From Histoplasma ohiense (taxonomy: Eukaryota > Ascomycota > Eurotiomycetes > Onygenales > Ajellomycetaceae): 64,000 nt of DNA. A program made the translations under genes and the position numbers. The notes beneath the pieces were generated by a model. That model was not told where the DNA came from. It saw nothing but the letters and a program-made list of their open reading frames with translations, and did not search any database. This document shows positions 34,901-45,123 of this stretch, piece by piece. Within the stretch, counting starts at the first letter, position 1, and each line of letters begins with the position of its first letter. The stretch is taken from positions 3,229,001 through 3,293,000 of the forward strand of contig JAEVHH010000005.1 in the NCBI GenBank assembly GCA_017607445.1, read 5' to 3'.

Positions 34901-35266
34901 CTCGACATTCAGGCGCTCCCTGATGTTTTTGGCAATTGTAGTGCCATCAATCTTGACAGCCGCCATATTGAATTTGCTGGACGTAAAGAAGCGTCGTCCC
35001 ACTGGAAATCGCGGGAAAGGGTCAGACGTGCGGGCTTGCACTCGCGGGAAACGGGGGTTGCTAATCGAAGAAGCCTTGAGGACGTGGGGGATATTACTAA
35101 TGGACCTGGTGCTGCATGAAGAAAAGAACCGTGTCGCCAATCTCGTGTCGTGGTGAGTGTGCGGGATGGAGGGGCAGGAAGAGAGCAGGTTAGGTCGCAG
35201 GGAGCCAACTGTGGGCGCCAAACGCTGATACTTGTGACAAACCACTCTTCTGCTGGGTACGAGCAT
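31724..35266 (-). CDS. MIS1: C-1-tetrahydrofolate synthase (trifunctional)
   Basis: Five exons: 35266-34843, 34718-34698 (21 nt), 34639-34602 (38 nt), 34522-31995 and 31832-31724, total 1039 aa. A basic, Arg/Ser-rich mitochondrial presequence fills residues 1-100. The methylene-THF dehydrogenase/cyclohydrolase domain starts at MAAVKIDGTTIAKNIRERL (Met101) and contains GDRSDSSTYVRMK, HGIIVQLPLPSHL, NAVVLGRSDIVGSPV and HITPVPGGVGPMTVAMLLQN. The formyl-THF synthetase half carries the nucleotide-binding loop TPLGEGKSTTTMGL, then GIKGGAAGGGYSQVIPMDEF, HAGPFANISIGANSV and VAINKFETDTDAE. It interconverts one-carbon units on folate. Met101 has A at -3 and G at +4, so a cytosolic form from internal initiation is possible. 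Intron 4 contains A34 on the plus strand (31953-31986), intron 1 A26 (34760-34785). Confidence 0.96.
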
Positions 35267-35948
35267 CGCCTCGGCCTTGGCCTGGAGGGAGTTGGGCTTT
35301 GGACAACAACCAAATCCTGCGGCTAGAGGGAGTCAGAATAATGGCAAGGGAGCTTGAAAGCGCCGCTAAGTGTGACTGCTGGCTGCTGGCTGTCGGGAAA
35401 AGAACCCCCAGATGGCAGGGTAATAATCAACCAGAGGGCAAGGGTTCAATATTTTCCAGAGGAAGGAAATCTACGGTCAATTATTTTTGGCTCCTCGATA
35501 ACTGACTATTCTAAGTTATTAATACGCATTTTGGCCACTGACTCAGCGCTCACCACACAATTGAATCTTCTAATTGTTCGAATTCTTTCCTTGATGGAAC
35601 AAAAAAATATCTCAAATTTCACATTCCCAGATTAGCCCTTTTTTAAGCTTTTCTCCTGCTGACCAAACGTTAATTTAGGCTGTAAAATATATCGGATTAT
35701 TATAATCCCGGTATTCCGCTGTGAGATAGCCGGTATGGTAACTTAACTCTTGGCACGAATCGAAGTGTGCGACGAAATTATCGGAGGAAGACGAGAGTGA
35801 ACAGACCCCGTCCAGCCAACGACACATCCACTCCACAGGTTATTAAGCTTGTCTACCAAGAGTAGCGAGCATCTTGCGTGTCTGCTACATACCCTGCTAT
35901 AACTTGTTGAATCGCGATCACAAGTAGTGGTCCTTTACTATCGGCAAG
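35267..35948. promoter_or_regulatory. divergent promoter region (C1-THF synthase / eIF3i)
   Basis: Shared upstream region of two outward-facing housekeeping genes. No clear TATA box or activator motif is seen; the central part is AT-rich. Confidence 0.45.
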
Positions 35949-37226
35949 ATGAGACCCATTCTTCTGCAAGGCCATGTATGCACTGACTTCCTTTTCCGAA
36001 CCCGCACACCCAAGCTACATTGATTCTCCCGTAGCTAACACGCACGAAATTACAGGAACGGTCTATCAATCAAATAAAATTCAACCGTGATGGCGACCTC
36101 CTTTTCTCAGTCGCAAAAGACAAGATTCTCTGCTCCTGGTTCTCCGCAAATGGTGAACGACTAGGCACCTACCACGGACACCAGGGTGCCCTGTGGACTG
36201 TCGATGTTACCCCAAACAGCCTTCTTGTCGCTACTGGCGCTGCAGACAATACCATCAGACTTTGGAATACGAAGACCGGCGAGTGCGTCAAGGTGTGGGA
36301 TTTCCCCACGGCCGTCAAGCGGGTCGAGTTCAGCCATGATGGCAAGCGGTTATTGGGTGTAACTGAGAAGCGGATGGGATACCTGGCTACAATTGTGGTA
36401 TTTGATATACGGTACGGTGATGGGGAGGGAAATGGTTTAGAAGATCAACCCGAAGAGCCTTCTTTGAAGATCACATGCGAAGAGAGCAAGGCGACGGTTG
36501 CTGGGTGGAGTTTCCTGTCAAAATATATCATTGCTGGACATGAGGATGGAAGTGTCAGCCAATACGATGCCAAGGTACGGTCCCATAAATAGCAGGATAT
36601 GCCTTGTCTCTTGTGTCGAAGTTCTTTCATTAACTCATGTGGGATTCAATGTACAGACCGGAGAGCAGCTTGAGAACGTCCAAGCTCATGAATTCGATTA
36701 CCAAATCAACGACATCCAATTCTCCCCTGACCGAACATACTTCATCACCGCATGCAAAGACAAGAGTGCCAAGGTATGTGCTGGAGTTCTTATCCACTTA
36801 TCTTCTATCCATTATAATGCATATTATATATTATATACATTATGCAGCTAACTCCAAAAATGCTAGATCATTTCCTCCCGAAACCTCGCCATTCTTAAAA
36901 CTTACGTAGCAGACACCCCCCTCAATACCGCAGCCATCACGACCAAGAAAGACTTTGTAATTCTGGGCGGTGGTCAAGCAGCCATGGACGTCACCACCAC
37001 CGATGCCCGACAAGGAAAGTTCGAAGCCCGCTTCTACCACAAGATCTTTGAGGACGAGATTGGCCGTGTCAAGGGCCACTTCGGTCCTCTGAACACGATC
37101 GCCGCGCACCCACTGGGCACTGGCTATGCCTCTGGAGGAGAGGATGGATACGTGCGTGTTCACCATTTTGACAAACCGTATTTTGATTTCAAGTACGAGG
37201 TTGAACGGGAGCAGATGCGGAGATGA
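35949..37226 (+). CDS. TIF34: eukaryotic translation initiation factor 3 subunit I
   Basis: Four exons: 35949-35975 (27 nt), 36056-36574, 36657-36773 and 36867-37226, total 340 aa, the usual eIF3i length. The start MRPILLQGHERSINQIKFNR is the conserved N-terminus. The protein is a WD40 propeller with repeats such as DLLFSVAKDKILCSWF, LLVATGAADNTIRLW, GKRLLGVTEKRMGYL, YIIAGHEDGSVSQYD, DRTYFITACKDKSAK and GYASGGEDGYVRVHHF. It binds eIF3b and eIF3g and helps the 43S complex scan. All introns are 80-93 nt with normal splice ends. Confidence 0.97.
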
Positions 37227-39880
37227 AGTGCGGTGGCAGAGGAGCTTTAACTCCGTTATGGTTTCTTGTCGATATGGAGGGGAAATGTTGGGATTGGTTT
37301 TTGTTAATTTCTTTCCTCCTTATTTTATTTTATGTTATCTCTCCGCCTTCTATTTCCTAGCAGCCCCCCCCCACCTCCTCCACCTTTTAAGTGATAGCCT
37401 CTGATTTCCTTGATTTCGCATCTCTTTTTCGTAACGTTATTCTAACGCTGCCACATGGATGTCTATCGTTTTCCTTACTTTTTCCTTTGCCGCATAAATA
37501 TGGGTTTGCCGGTTTCTAGTTCTTCCGATTGTTAAAGGGGTTGTTTGGAAAGCTTCATGTTTTTTTTTTTGCTCCAAAATAATAGAACACGCTCTTCGAT
37601 GTTATTCTCCAACAATGATATGTGCATATGTATGCGTCTGTTGGAGTCACTGAGATGGCAGGCAATTGAAACTAGGAAACTCAACTATATGTGTGGAAAG
37701 TTAACCTTGCACAGGGTGCTACGAAGAGGCTGAGGTAGCATCCCAGGTATCTCTCTCAGCGTGCTCAATGTCCTCAATTTCTTCCTCCTCATTTTAGCCT
37801 ACAATCTATAGAAATTTATCTCTTCCAGCAGGAATGTCAGGTGATAATCCGGAGATACTGAATTTGTAGATGTAAGAAGCTGTCTAATGCTCTAATGTAA
37901 CTTAAAGATTATAGTCATTTTCAACTCATATCTGATAAGCTATTAATCGCGTTTTCACTTGTGTCATTGCTACCAATATCGATTTTCAAAGCCACAGTGA
38001 TTGACCAAACCCATGAGAGCAAATGCGATAAAGAAGGTAAAGAAATCTCTATCATACATCTATCTTTTTTTTTTTTTTTCAAGCAGCAGACTGGAGTCAA
38101 CTGCGGATGCTAAGTGTTTTACTCTTCGGTTTTCATAGGACGGACACAAATAGAATCCAACCCATTTTCTTAAGAAAAGAATTTAGAAGGCAGTCTTGCT
38201 TCTACTCAGAATTGAGATATACATGCACCGCTGATGGAGGTTCGTAGTAAACACCTTCTATTATCAGCTTTTCTTTGTAGGATGAAGAATGCTCACAAGC
38301 TAGGCTACCACTTTCTTCCTATTTATTCAATTTTCACACCTTGGAGCCTTGGTTCTTGCTTACCAAGGTCATTATGAAAGCCGGACAGAAAAGAAATGAA
38401 TTCAGGGATAGCACCGCTCTCAAAAAGAAATTCAAGATAAAAACGGCAGTGTGACATGCATTGGGCCGATGCTCTGCTACATCTAACTGGAAATAAAATA
38501 CTCATAGGGTAGCTCAGGAAAATCCCATTTGAAAGGATATTTTCAAGACAGCAAACCCATCAACGTACCCATTGTGTGAGACTCGTTTTCTCCACCCAAC
38601 TCTCAAATGTCAGATTGAAGCGCAAAACCTTCATTGTGCCATGACACACAGTGTTGGGAGATATTTCTTTGTCATCTGCATTCCCAAAATGTTCTGTTTC
38701 CGGCATTCCACCTGCAAACAATCAAGTGGGCAATGCCTATTAAATGGAACCAAGTACCAATTTGCATCAGGCCCCGTAAAAAGAATAGCTAGCAATCTGT
38801 TAGTCAAAGAACGCGTACTTATAGGTACTGGGTATATATAAATACTGACATGTCCCAGTGAGCACTCATCTCACCAACCAGTCACCATTCTCCATTCTTT
38901 CTGAAGAAGTTGATGAGGAAAGGGGTTGATCAGCCATATCTGTCATCATGGAAAGATCCGAAATCCACATATATCGAGGCACGTGAAGTCGCGTCCAAGC
39001 CCCTGATATCGGCAGATGCGCACATTCAGTCAGGCCAACAAGCCAACATTTCAAAAGGATCCACGAAACTAACTGAAAGAAGAATGCTATTGTGAGACCG
39101 AAAACTCTATCGTCTCTTGGCATTCACCTCCAACCGCTGATATTTTCAACGACGTCAGATTTTCCGCTCGCTTGATCTGGATGAAATATCATATGTGCTT
39201 CCAAAAAGACTTCATGCAGAGACATAGCATTGGTTCTGTGGCCCAATAGTCACAGCCAGACAATAACCAATGGAAAACAATTCGTTGCCGAACTGGCCTC
39301 CAGTAAACCAATGAAATAACTTGAGATGAATTGTCCTTCTTCAGCTGGAAGGCATATATATATATTCAAGGGCCTCCTCGCCCAACGAACTGCCAAACAC
39401 GAACCTTCGAGACGCGAGGGTTTATACCTACTCAATCGCTTGTGGCTTGGGAGTGGTAGATTTGCTCGGAGACAGTGTTTCTGGTGTGGTGATCACCAGC
39501 CCATGCGAGCAATGTTTTCTGTGTTGGATCTGTTTCTCTCTGCTGGGATTTTCAGGGGGAAGCGTTCCGTGGTACTTAACCGAACCCTCACTGTCAGTGA
39601 TAGAGTTCTACTAGATGGCCGTGTTCCCCATATAAGCATATTATCACCTTTCTGCGTCGTTTTATCTGCTCTTCCCCCGTGTTAGCTCCTCATTGCTGTT
39701 GAGTGTTACAGGAACGGCTAGGGGCTGCAGAGAGTCAGGCTTCCCAGCATAATCTTAGGGCAAACTTCCCCTAATGTGAGCCATCCGATGCATACCATTG
39801 GCCAGCCCCTGTTGACTGGGCGCATACTTTCCCTCTTTTTTCCCCCTCTTGTCCCCTTCGCCAGGCCAAAGGTTTCCCCC

Positions 39881-39960
39881 TTTATATACTCCTCCCCGCC
39901 CCCTCTATCATCATCAGCCTTTCTTCCTCTCTTCTTCTCCTATTTTGTCCTGTGGTCACT
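39881..39960 (+). promoter_or_regulatory. candidate core promoter (TATA box plus CT-rich tract)
   Basis: TTTATATAC at 39881-39889 is followed within 10-70 bases by CTCCTCCCCGCCCCCTC and TTCTTCCTCTC tracts. TATA plus a CT-rich tract before the transcription start is typical of well-expressed filamentous fungal genes. No conserved ORF lies directly downstream, so the transcript is unknown. Confidence 0.35.
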
Positions 39961-40416
39961 TCCTTCACGTTTCTGGCCAATCTGTGACAAACATTCTTGG
40001 ATCGAAGAGCACCCTCAGTCAAGCCTTGATGTTCTTTCATCCAAGGACCATGTTCCTTCTCCAGTTTTCCTAGATCGTCCAGCCCTAAGTGGGAATTCTG
40101 CGTCGTCTACGATTGTTTGTGTGCCAAGCAAAGTCATTAACTACTGTCCACGCAAATTCGGGGTTAACACACACGGCCCTGCTCTTTCCTCGCCTGTTGC
40201 ACTTGCAAGTCCCCTCTCTATACCCGTCGACATATGCTAATTGGCCGCATAACGCCACGACACGTCACCTATTGGCGCAACCCCGGTTGAGCTATCACGT
40301 TACCTGTCTAGGACCTTCCAGATAGACCTCCTACGCAGGAGAGCAGCTGTCTCCGTCAGCTTCCTGTCCGGCTTCTTCCATGAGATAAACCCGGGTCTGA
40401 TGGCTTCACGCTACGC

Positions 40417-40675
40417 ATGCAGAGCGTGCCTCCCTCCGCCGGGGCCGCCTGTAAGTGTGCCCTCCCCCGTGCTCTACCCTTGACGCTTTCCTTCAACAGG
40501 CCTAGCGTATTGGACGCCCAAGATTCGAGATGGCTGTGAGATGGCTGTCGTAGCTTTTCTTACAACCGGCAACACCCAGAATGGTGAATATCGATCATTC
40601 AAAGCTCCTGGTTGGATTCACGTCGACCTTCATTCCTTTTGCCATCAGCTCGCACCCGTCGTGGGTCGAACTTAA
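40417..40675 (+). CDS. candidate small spliced ORF (69 aa), unrecognised
   Basis: An ATG at 40417 opens 34 nt, ending at a textbook 49-nt intron (40451-40499: GTAAGTGT, a TTGACG branch-like site, CAACAG). The frame continues in 40500-40675 to TAA. The product begins MQSVPPSAGAACLAYWTPK and ends HQLAPVVGRT. It has no signal peptide or membrane helix and no motif I know. The intron signals are stronger than the coding evidence: this could equally be a spliced 5' leader or non-coding RNA. An alternative ATG at 40400 gives only 18 codons after splicing. Confidence 0.28.
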
Positions 40676-40988
40676 CCAATAAAACATGAATAGAGGATCA
40701 AAGGATCATGCAAGGAGCATTCACAAGCTCGTTTCGTCTTTCCTTCCTACGATATTCCTTCCTGGCTTCTGCCGGGACTTACTATCATGGCTAAGGAAGG
40801 GTCATTTTCATTACTATAAATTTGGGTTGAAAGCCTGACAATCAGTGGGAACTTCCTTCCTGAGTTTTCTTTCTCATTCTAACTTCATCAACGGCATTTT
40901 TCTTGTTTTCTACTCCGTCGATATCCTATCAAAAGTTCAGGTTCTACCGCTCTCTCCAAAGCTATCCCCATATCCCCCTTCAGTTGAG

Positions 40989-41412
40989 ATGTCCTCCAAG
41001 TCATCCTCCGTCGTATCTTGCGGCCACGTTCAAACAGACGTGGTGGCTTTCCCCCCAACGAAAGGGATTTCCCTTAACTCTCCACACAGCGAAGGCATAA
41101 ACCACCAGGAAGAATGTCCACAGCGTATCCCAGATGGTAACAACCAGCCGGGGAGCACACCTCCAACCCAAAGCCAGCCCTCAAACTGGGACACCAAGGA
41201 CCCCCAGACTAAGTAATGGCGACCAGAAGTATGTCATCCTCTCATCCTGTCTGCTCCTATCTGTTATTATGCTTGTTTCCTTCAGAGCCTCATGGAAGTA
41301 TCCAGCCTTCATTGACCCGGCCATCGTCTACAGGAGTCGACAATCTATCCTCTCGTTTACAGCTGTCGTTCCCATTCCCAGTCCCATCCGCAAATATAGT
41401 ATGGCGAGCTAA
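40989..41412 (+). CDS. candidate two-exon ORF (116 aa), unrecognised
   Basis: An ATG at 40989 (MSSKSSSVVSCGHVQTD) follows a pyrimidine-rich leader. The frame would stop at 41214 but can be spliced at 41213-41285 (GTAATG..CTTCAG) to reach PSPIRKYSMAS and TAA at 41410. A second possible donor (GTATGT, 41229) fits a different frame. The peptide is Ser/Pro/Gln-rich without known motifs. It could be the coding part of the transcript whose promoter lies near 39880, or chance. Confidence 0.22.
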
Positions 41413-42843
41413 GGGTTTGAATATTGATATAGACGGTCGGGGCTTTCGCTTTTCTACTTTTACTGTTTGTCTATCTTTGGAGAATGTTTTGACATTTGAT
41501 GAGGTTAATAGAGATTTATCATTGTGTGGAAGGGTAGGATAGGCTTTTATCCAAGCGGATACGTTATACTCACTGATGGCTTATTAGTTCTACTTGTCTA
41601 TTCATCAATGTTCTTTACTATTCATTATCCTTTACAACCAGCCACTCTCCTTTAAGCTCTGTTAAGGTGATTAGTATACTTGCTGGTCGCTCGTCATCTT
41701 CTCTCGGCTAGCCACTGTGTAAAGTGTAGTACCCATCCTCCATTCAGTGCTAACTTATTTCGCCATGATCTCGGCTACATCACCACCATAACCACCAACA
41801 TAATAGTATATAGACTAAAAAATATACAAGATATATAGATAATATCTAAAAACTCATGTGATATAAAACTCTTCTCTGTAGACCCTCGTTGACTATTCAA
41901 TTACAATTACCCAGTGTAGGTTGCATGGTTTCACCAAGCTAGTGGTTGGGGTCGTCAAGGCGCACAAAATTAGCCCTGGCCACCAACATGAATGTGCTGT
42001 ACAAGTGGAGCCCGTGTGCAATACCCGGACATGATGTGACCGGAGTCAAAAGAAATTATGATAGTTATTTATACTATGACTGCTGCGCTTCAGGGATCAG
42101 GAAAAGCAAAACATACAAAGAAAGAGTGTATGCCTCGTTGTATAAATTATGGCTACGTGTAGCTCTCGATCGACATAATGCTACGTCCATATTACACTTC
42201 GTACGCAGCGTAGACACATCATGGGGGGTCCATGCTCAGTTTCCTCATATCTGTGGAGTTCCATATACGGTCCTGACCTCCACCAATTTCCCCACCCTTG
42301 ATTGGCTTGACCACTGCTAGCCCAAGTCACAAATCTGACCAATCGCGAGGTGGTGCCTGGATCCCAGACAAGGAGATATATATATTTCTATTCCAGATGG
42401 TGGAAATATCAAAAGACTTCCGGCATGATATGGATGCCTCAAGTTTAGTTAAGAGGTGTCAGGAGACGAACCTGTTAACATCTGGGGAGAAAAAAAAAGC
42501 GCCATAGGGTTCTGAAAACGAGATGTACGGAGGTATGGAGAAAAAGTACTTGCACAGGCCAGAATGTTCTATGATAAATTGGCAAGCCTCAGGTTTGGAG
42601 CTTGCAGCCTAAATCTTAGCCGTCAGGCGAGGCAATGTTTGGTTGAGCTCTAGGATTGAGAAATGATAGAAAGAGGTACTTTTACACTATACCAAATCCG
42701 GAATTGTGCCCTAAACCTAAATCACGAGTGCATAAGTTGAAACACAACCTTGGAATGATATCGTCAAAGCAAAGCTGAAGATTAGCAAAATGAAGAAATT
42801 GAACACTCTCAATCCTCCTTCTCCAAGGATCACACGCTATCCA

Positions 42844-43617
42844 TTACTTGCCACTCGACAAGTCCGCCCTTGAAAAGATAAAATCCGCCTCACCATGTCG
42901 AGGCTGTCGTAGCATCATCCGCTGGAAAGGACCTTCGGGAATTACCAGGTCATCCCCAGTCACGCATGGCGGTTGGCCATCTTTCCCTCGAGATCTCATG
43001 GCTTCTTGAATGGATTTGGGTGCCGGATGGGGACGGCCTCTGGTAGGCATTCTCCCACGATTTGAGACCAAATACGTCTTATAATATCGATTGAAGTGGC
43101 GGAGCGGACGTCGCCACCCAGCAGGTAGAGCCACTATACCACATCTTGTTTGACTCGCTCTCGTGATTCCGAGAAGGCCACTTCCAGCGCGACGGTTGGC
43201 CATTGGTAAGATCTCCCTGGAGGAAGATCCTGTGAAGCCCATGAGCGGTCAGACTGCTTCTCTCTGCTAGGAGATTTTACATGTGTGCCGCCTTTGAAAG
43301 CGAGAGCGTCGAAGATACCCATCTCATCAGCTTTGACCGCAATTCGGTAGCCAAATACTTTGGCGGCCGCTTCGTGAGGGGTGAAACGCGTTGTTAGAAT
43401 CAAGAGTTGGAGAGTAGGATTGTAGTTGAATTTCTCTGGAAATCTTTCTTCATGATTTCTAATTTCAGGTGGGGGAAATCTGTGAAGATAATGCAAGGAC
43501 TTCAGGTTTTGTCTAGGAGGCGCCTGCACTCTTCATTTACGGCTTCTTCCAAGCATTGGAACCCCTGAATATTTGTATTTGCGGGGTTGTGGACGAAGGT
43601 GTTCCAGGAATCGACAT
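42844..43617 (-). pseudogene. degenerate copy of a repetitive fungal protein family (unknown function)
   Basis: Pieces of one protein appear in shifting frames. A possible start (MSIPGTPSSTTPQ) is at 43617; then LEEAVNEECRRLLDKT in a second frame (about 43550-43500); then a longer block with MGIFDALAFKGGTHV and LPPGRSYQWPTVALEVAFSE, cut by TAG at 43136-43134 just where relatives continue with a WWL-type sequence. After the stop come GGDVRSATSIDIIRR and, in yet another frame, RMMLRQPRHGEADFIFSRAD. From memory, this order (WPT-x-x-x-E-x-x-x-SES, then GG-x-V, then RPP-x-x-GE-x-D) marks a large family of uncharacterised ascomycete proteins often found in many copies. The E-x-A/V pattern may belong to a restriction-nuclease-like fold, which I cannot confirm. 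Confidence 0.5.
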
Positions 43618-44023
43618 TGCGCTTGGGTTTTTGCATTTACCATATTCGCGGGGTAATTTATAGATGTTGAAGGGAAAGGAAGGGTGAGTGAATGATGGTA
43701 TTCTCTGTCTCTGTTGAGGTGCTCGTTGAATATTCACTGTATCTCGAAGCATGGAGATATTAAGGAAAGCAAACGAATATATTGATGAAGAAAGATTAAA
43801 CTTAAATAGTCAGCAGCGAACTTGCGATCTCATCAAGTCGAAGGCAATGAATGTACACCTTTACCCTCTAATACTCTATTGCATCCTTGTGCGTGAGAAG
43901 GGAGAGTGTTTCAGTTCCAAGACAGTACGGAGCTGTGAGCTATTAGAGTCTTGAAATATATGGACATTTTGTTATCTACAAACTTCAACCCGCAAAACTA
44001 TACACAAACTCTCCTAAGTCAGA
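43618..44023. other. intergenic, no gene seen
   Basis: Short AT-rich spacer between the 5' end of the pseudogene and the stop of the ketopantoate reductase gene. A small plus-strand open frame has no support. Confidence 0.5.
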
Positions 44024-45123
44024 TCATATGAAATCATGGGTAGGCAGATCTTTCGGTGCGGCAATATATCCACGCGCTGCCAGAAGTCGAGCTTGTATCA
44101 GCTTTAGTAAGCGATAGGTATTATCCAGGATTGGGGTTTGGAGACGCTTTTCCCTCGCGATCCGCAAGGCGTTGCCCAATATTACTTCCACCTCAACTGG
44201 GTTACCCTTATCCACGTCAACAAGCATGCTTGGCCGGAATGAGAGCTGAATCGGAGTTGCTTCCATTATCTCATCAATAATGTTGTCTTTAAAAACGTAG
44301 CCCTCGGCACGAGCGATTGCTATTATTTCCGCCATGGCAGGCCGGATCAAGCTGTAATCACCCCCGAATTGCCGAATCGCTGCACTGTCTAGTTGGGTAA
44401 TGGCACATAGGGGGTTGAAGGAGCCATTCCACAACAGCTTTCGCCATCGATAGAACACAATGTCGTCAACTGTGCTGATATCGACAGCATTGCTGGCAGT
44501 ATAAACAGCGGCGAACTCCTGGAGCTTGGCCTTCTCAAGTGAGATATCCAGGGACGGATTGCGGAAGGCTCCTAAATCCATACGATCGTGGTCATCGTGG
44601 GTTACATGACCATCTCGCTGATGTGCGCCGATATAACTGGCACCTGAGAGCAGCACGCAGTGGGGGAACTCCCTGATAAACTCCGGCTCGATATAGATTC
44701 CGTTTTGAATTAGGACAATAGTAGTGTGCCCTGGAGTCACCGCTGGCCGGATTGTTTCTGGAATGTTGCATGTTTCAGGGACGTTTTTCATCGTAACAAC
44801 GACGTAGTCAAATGGCTGAGCTGGGTTAGCTCTCGGTACCGCATTTACAACTATCTAGCTATATTAGTCTGGGACCTAGGGGTTTAGAGAGAGAGAGAGA
44901 GATAGATAGAATTCGTACTTGTGCTGGGCCGATATGAGGTTAATGTCCCATGGTCGATTGAATCAATTTTGAAGCCATGCTCCAGGACATGACGGTAGTT
45001 GGAACGTAGGACTGCTGTTACTTTCGCCCGTCCCGATCTTTCGAGAGCCACGCATGCCATAGTTCCCACACCGCCAGCGCCGACGACTAGAACGTGAGTG
45101 ATGGAGCTGTTTGAGGATGACAT
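44024..45123 (-). CDS. 2-dehydropantoate 2-reductase (ketopantoate reductase) family
   Basis: Two exons, 45123-44919 and 44850-44024 (343 aa), with a 68-nt intron carrying a CT/GA repeat next to the donor. The N-terminal Rossmann motif is VLVVGAGGVGTMACVALE, and FDYVVVTMKN follows at the end of the nucleotide domain. The catalytic-domain block DDIVFYRWRKLLWNGSFNPL contains the conserved Lys and Asn of the family, and a second conserved stretch is PSMLVDVDKGNPVEVEVILG. The family reduces ketopantoate to pantoate with NADPH in the pantothenate/CoA route. Filamentous fungi carry several paralogues, some in secondary metabolism, so the substrate is not certain. No partner biosynthetic genes are adjacent. 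Confidence 0.88.

Larger units (their letters stand above)
37227..42843. other. 5.6-kb gene-poor region
   Basis: No conserved protein is recognisable. The first 2.5 kb is AT-rich 3' and spacer sequence (T15 at 38065-38079). From about 39770 the plus strand looks like a promoter: a TTTATATAC box at 39881-39889 followed by a long pyrimidine-rich stretch (39890-39960), then the spliced ORF candidates listed at 40417 and 40989. From 41560 to 42843 I see nothing. The length suggests either a long regulatory region or a non-coding transcript. Confidence 0.55.

Noticed and set aside
41946..42320. A 124-codon plus-strand frame in the gene-poor region
   Set aside because: Does not begin with ATG at its stated extent, and no motif or intron structure supports it.
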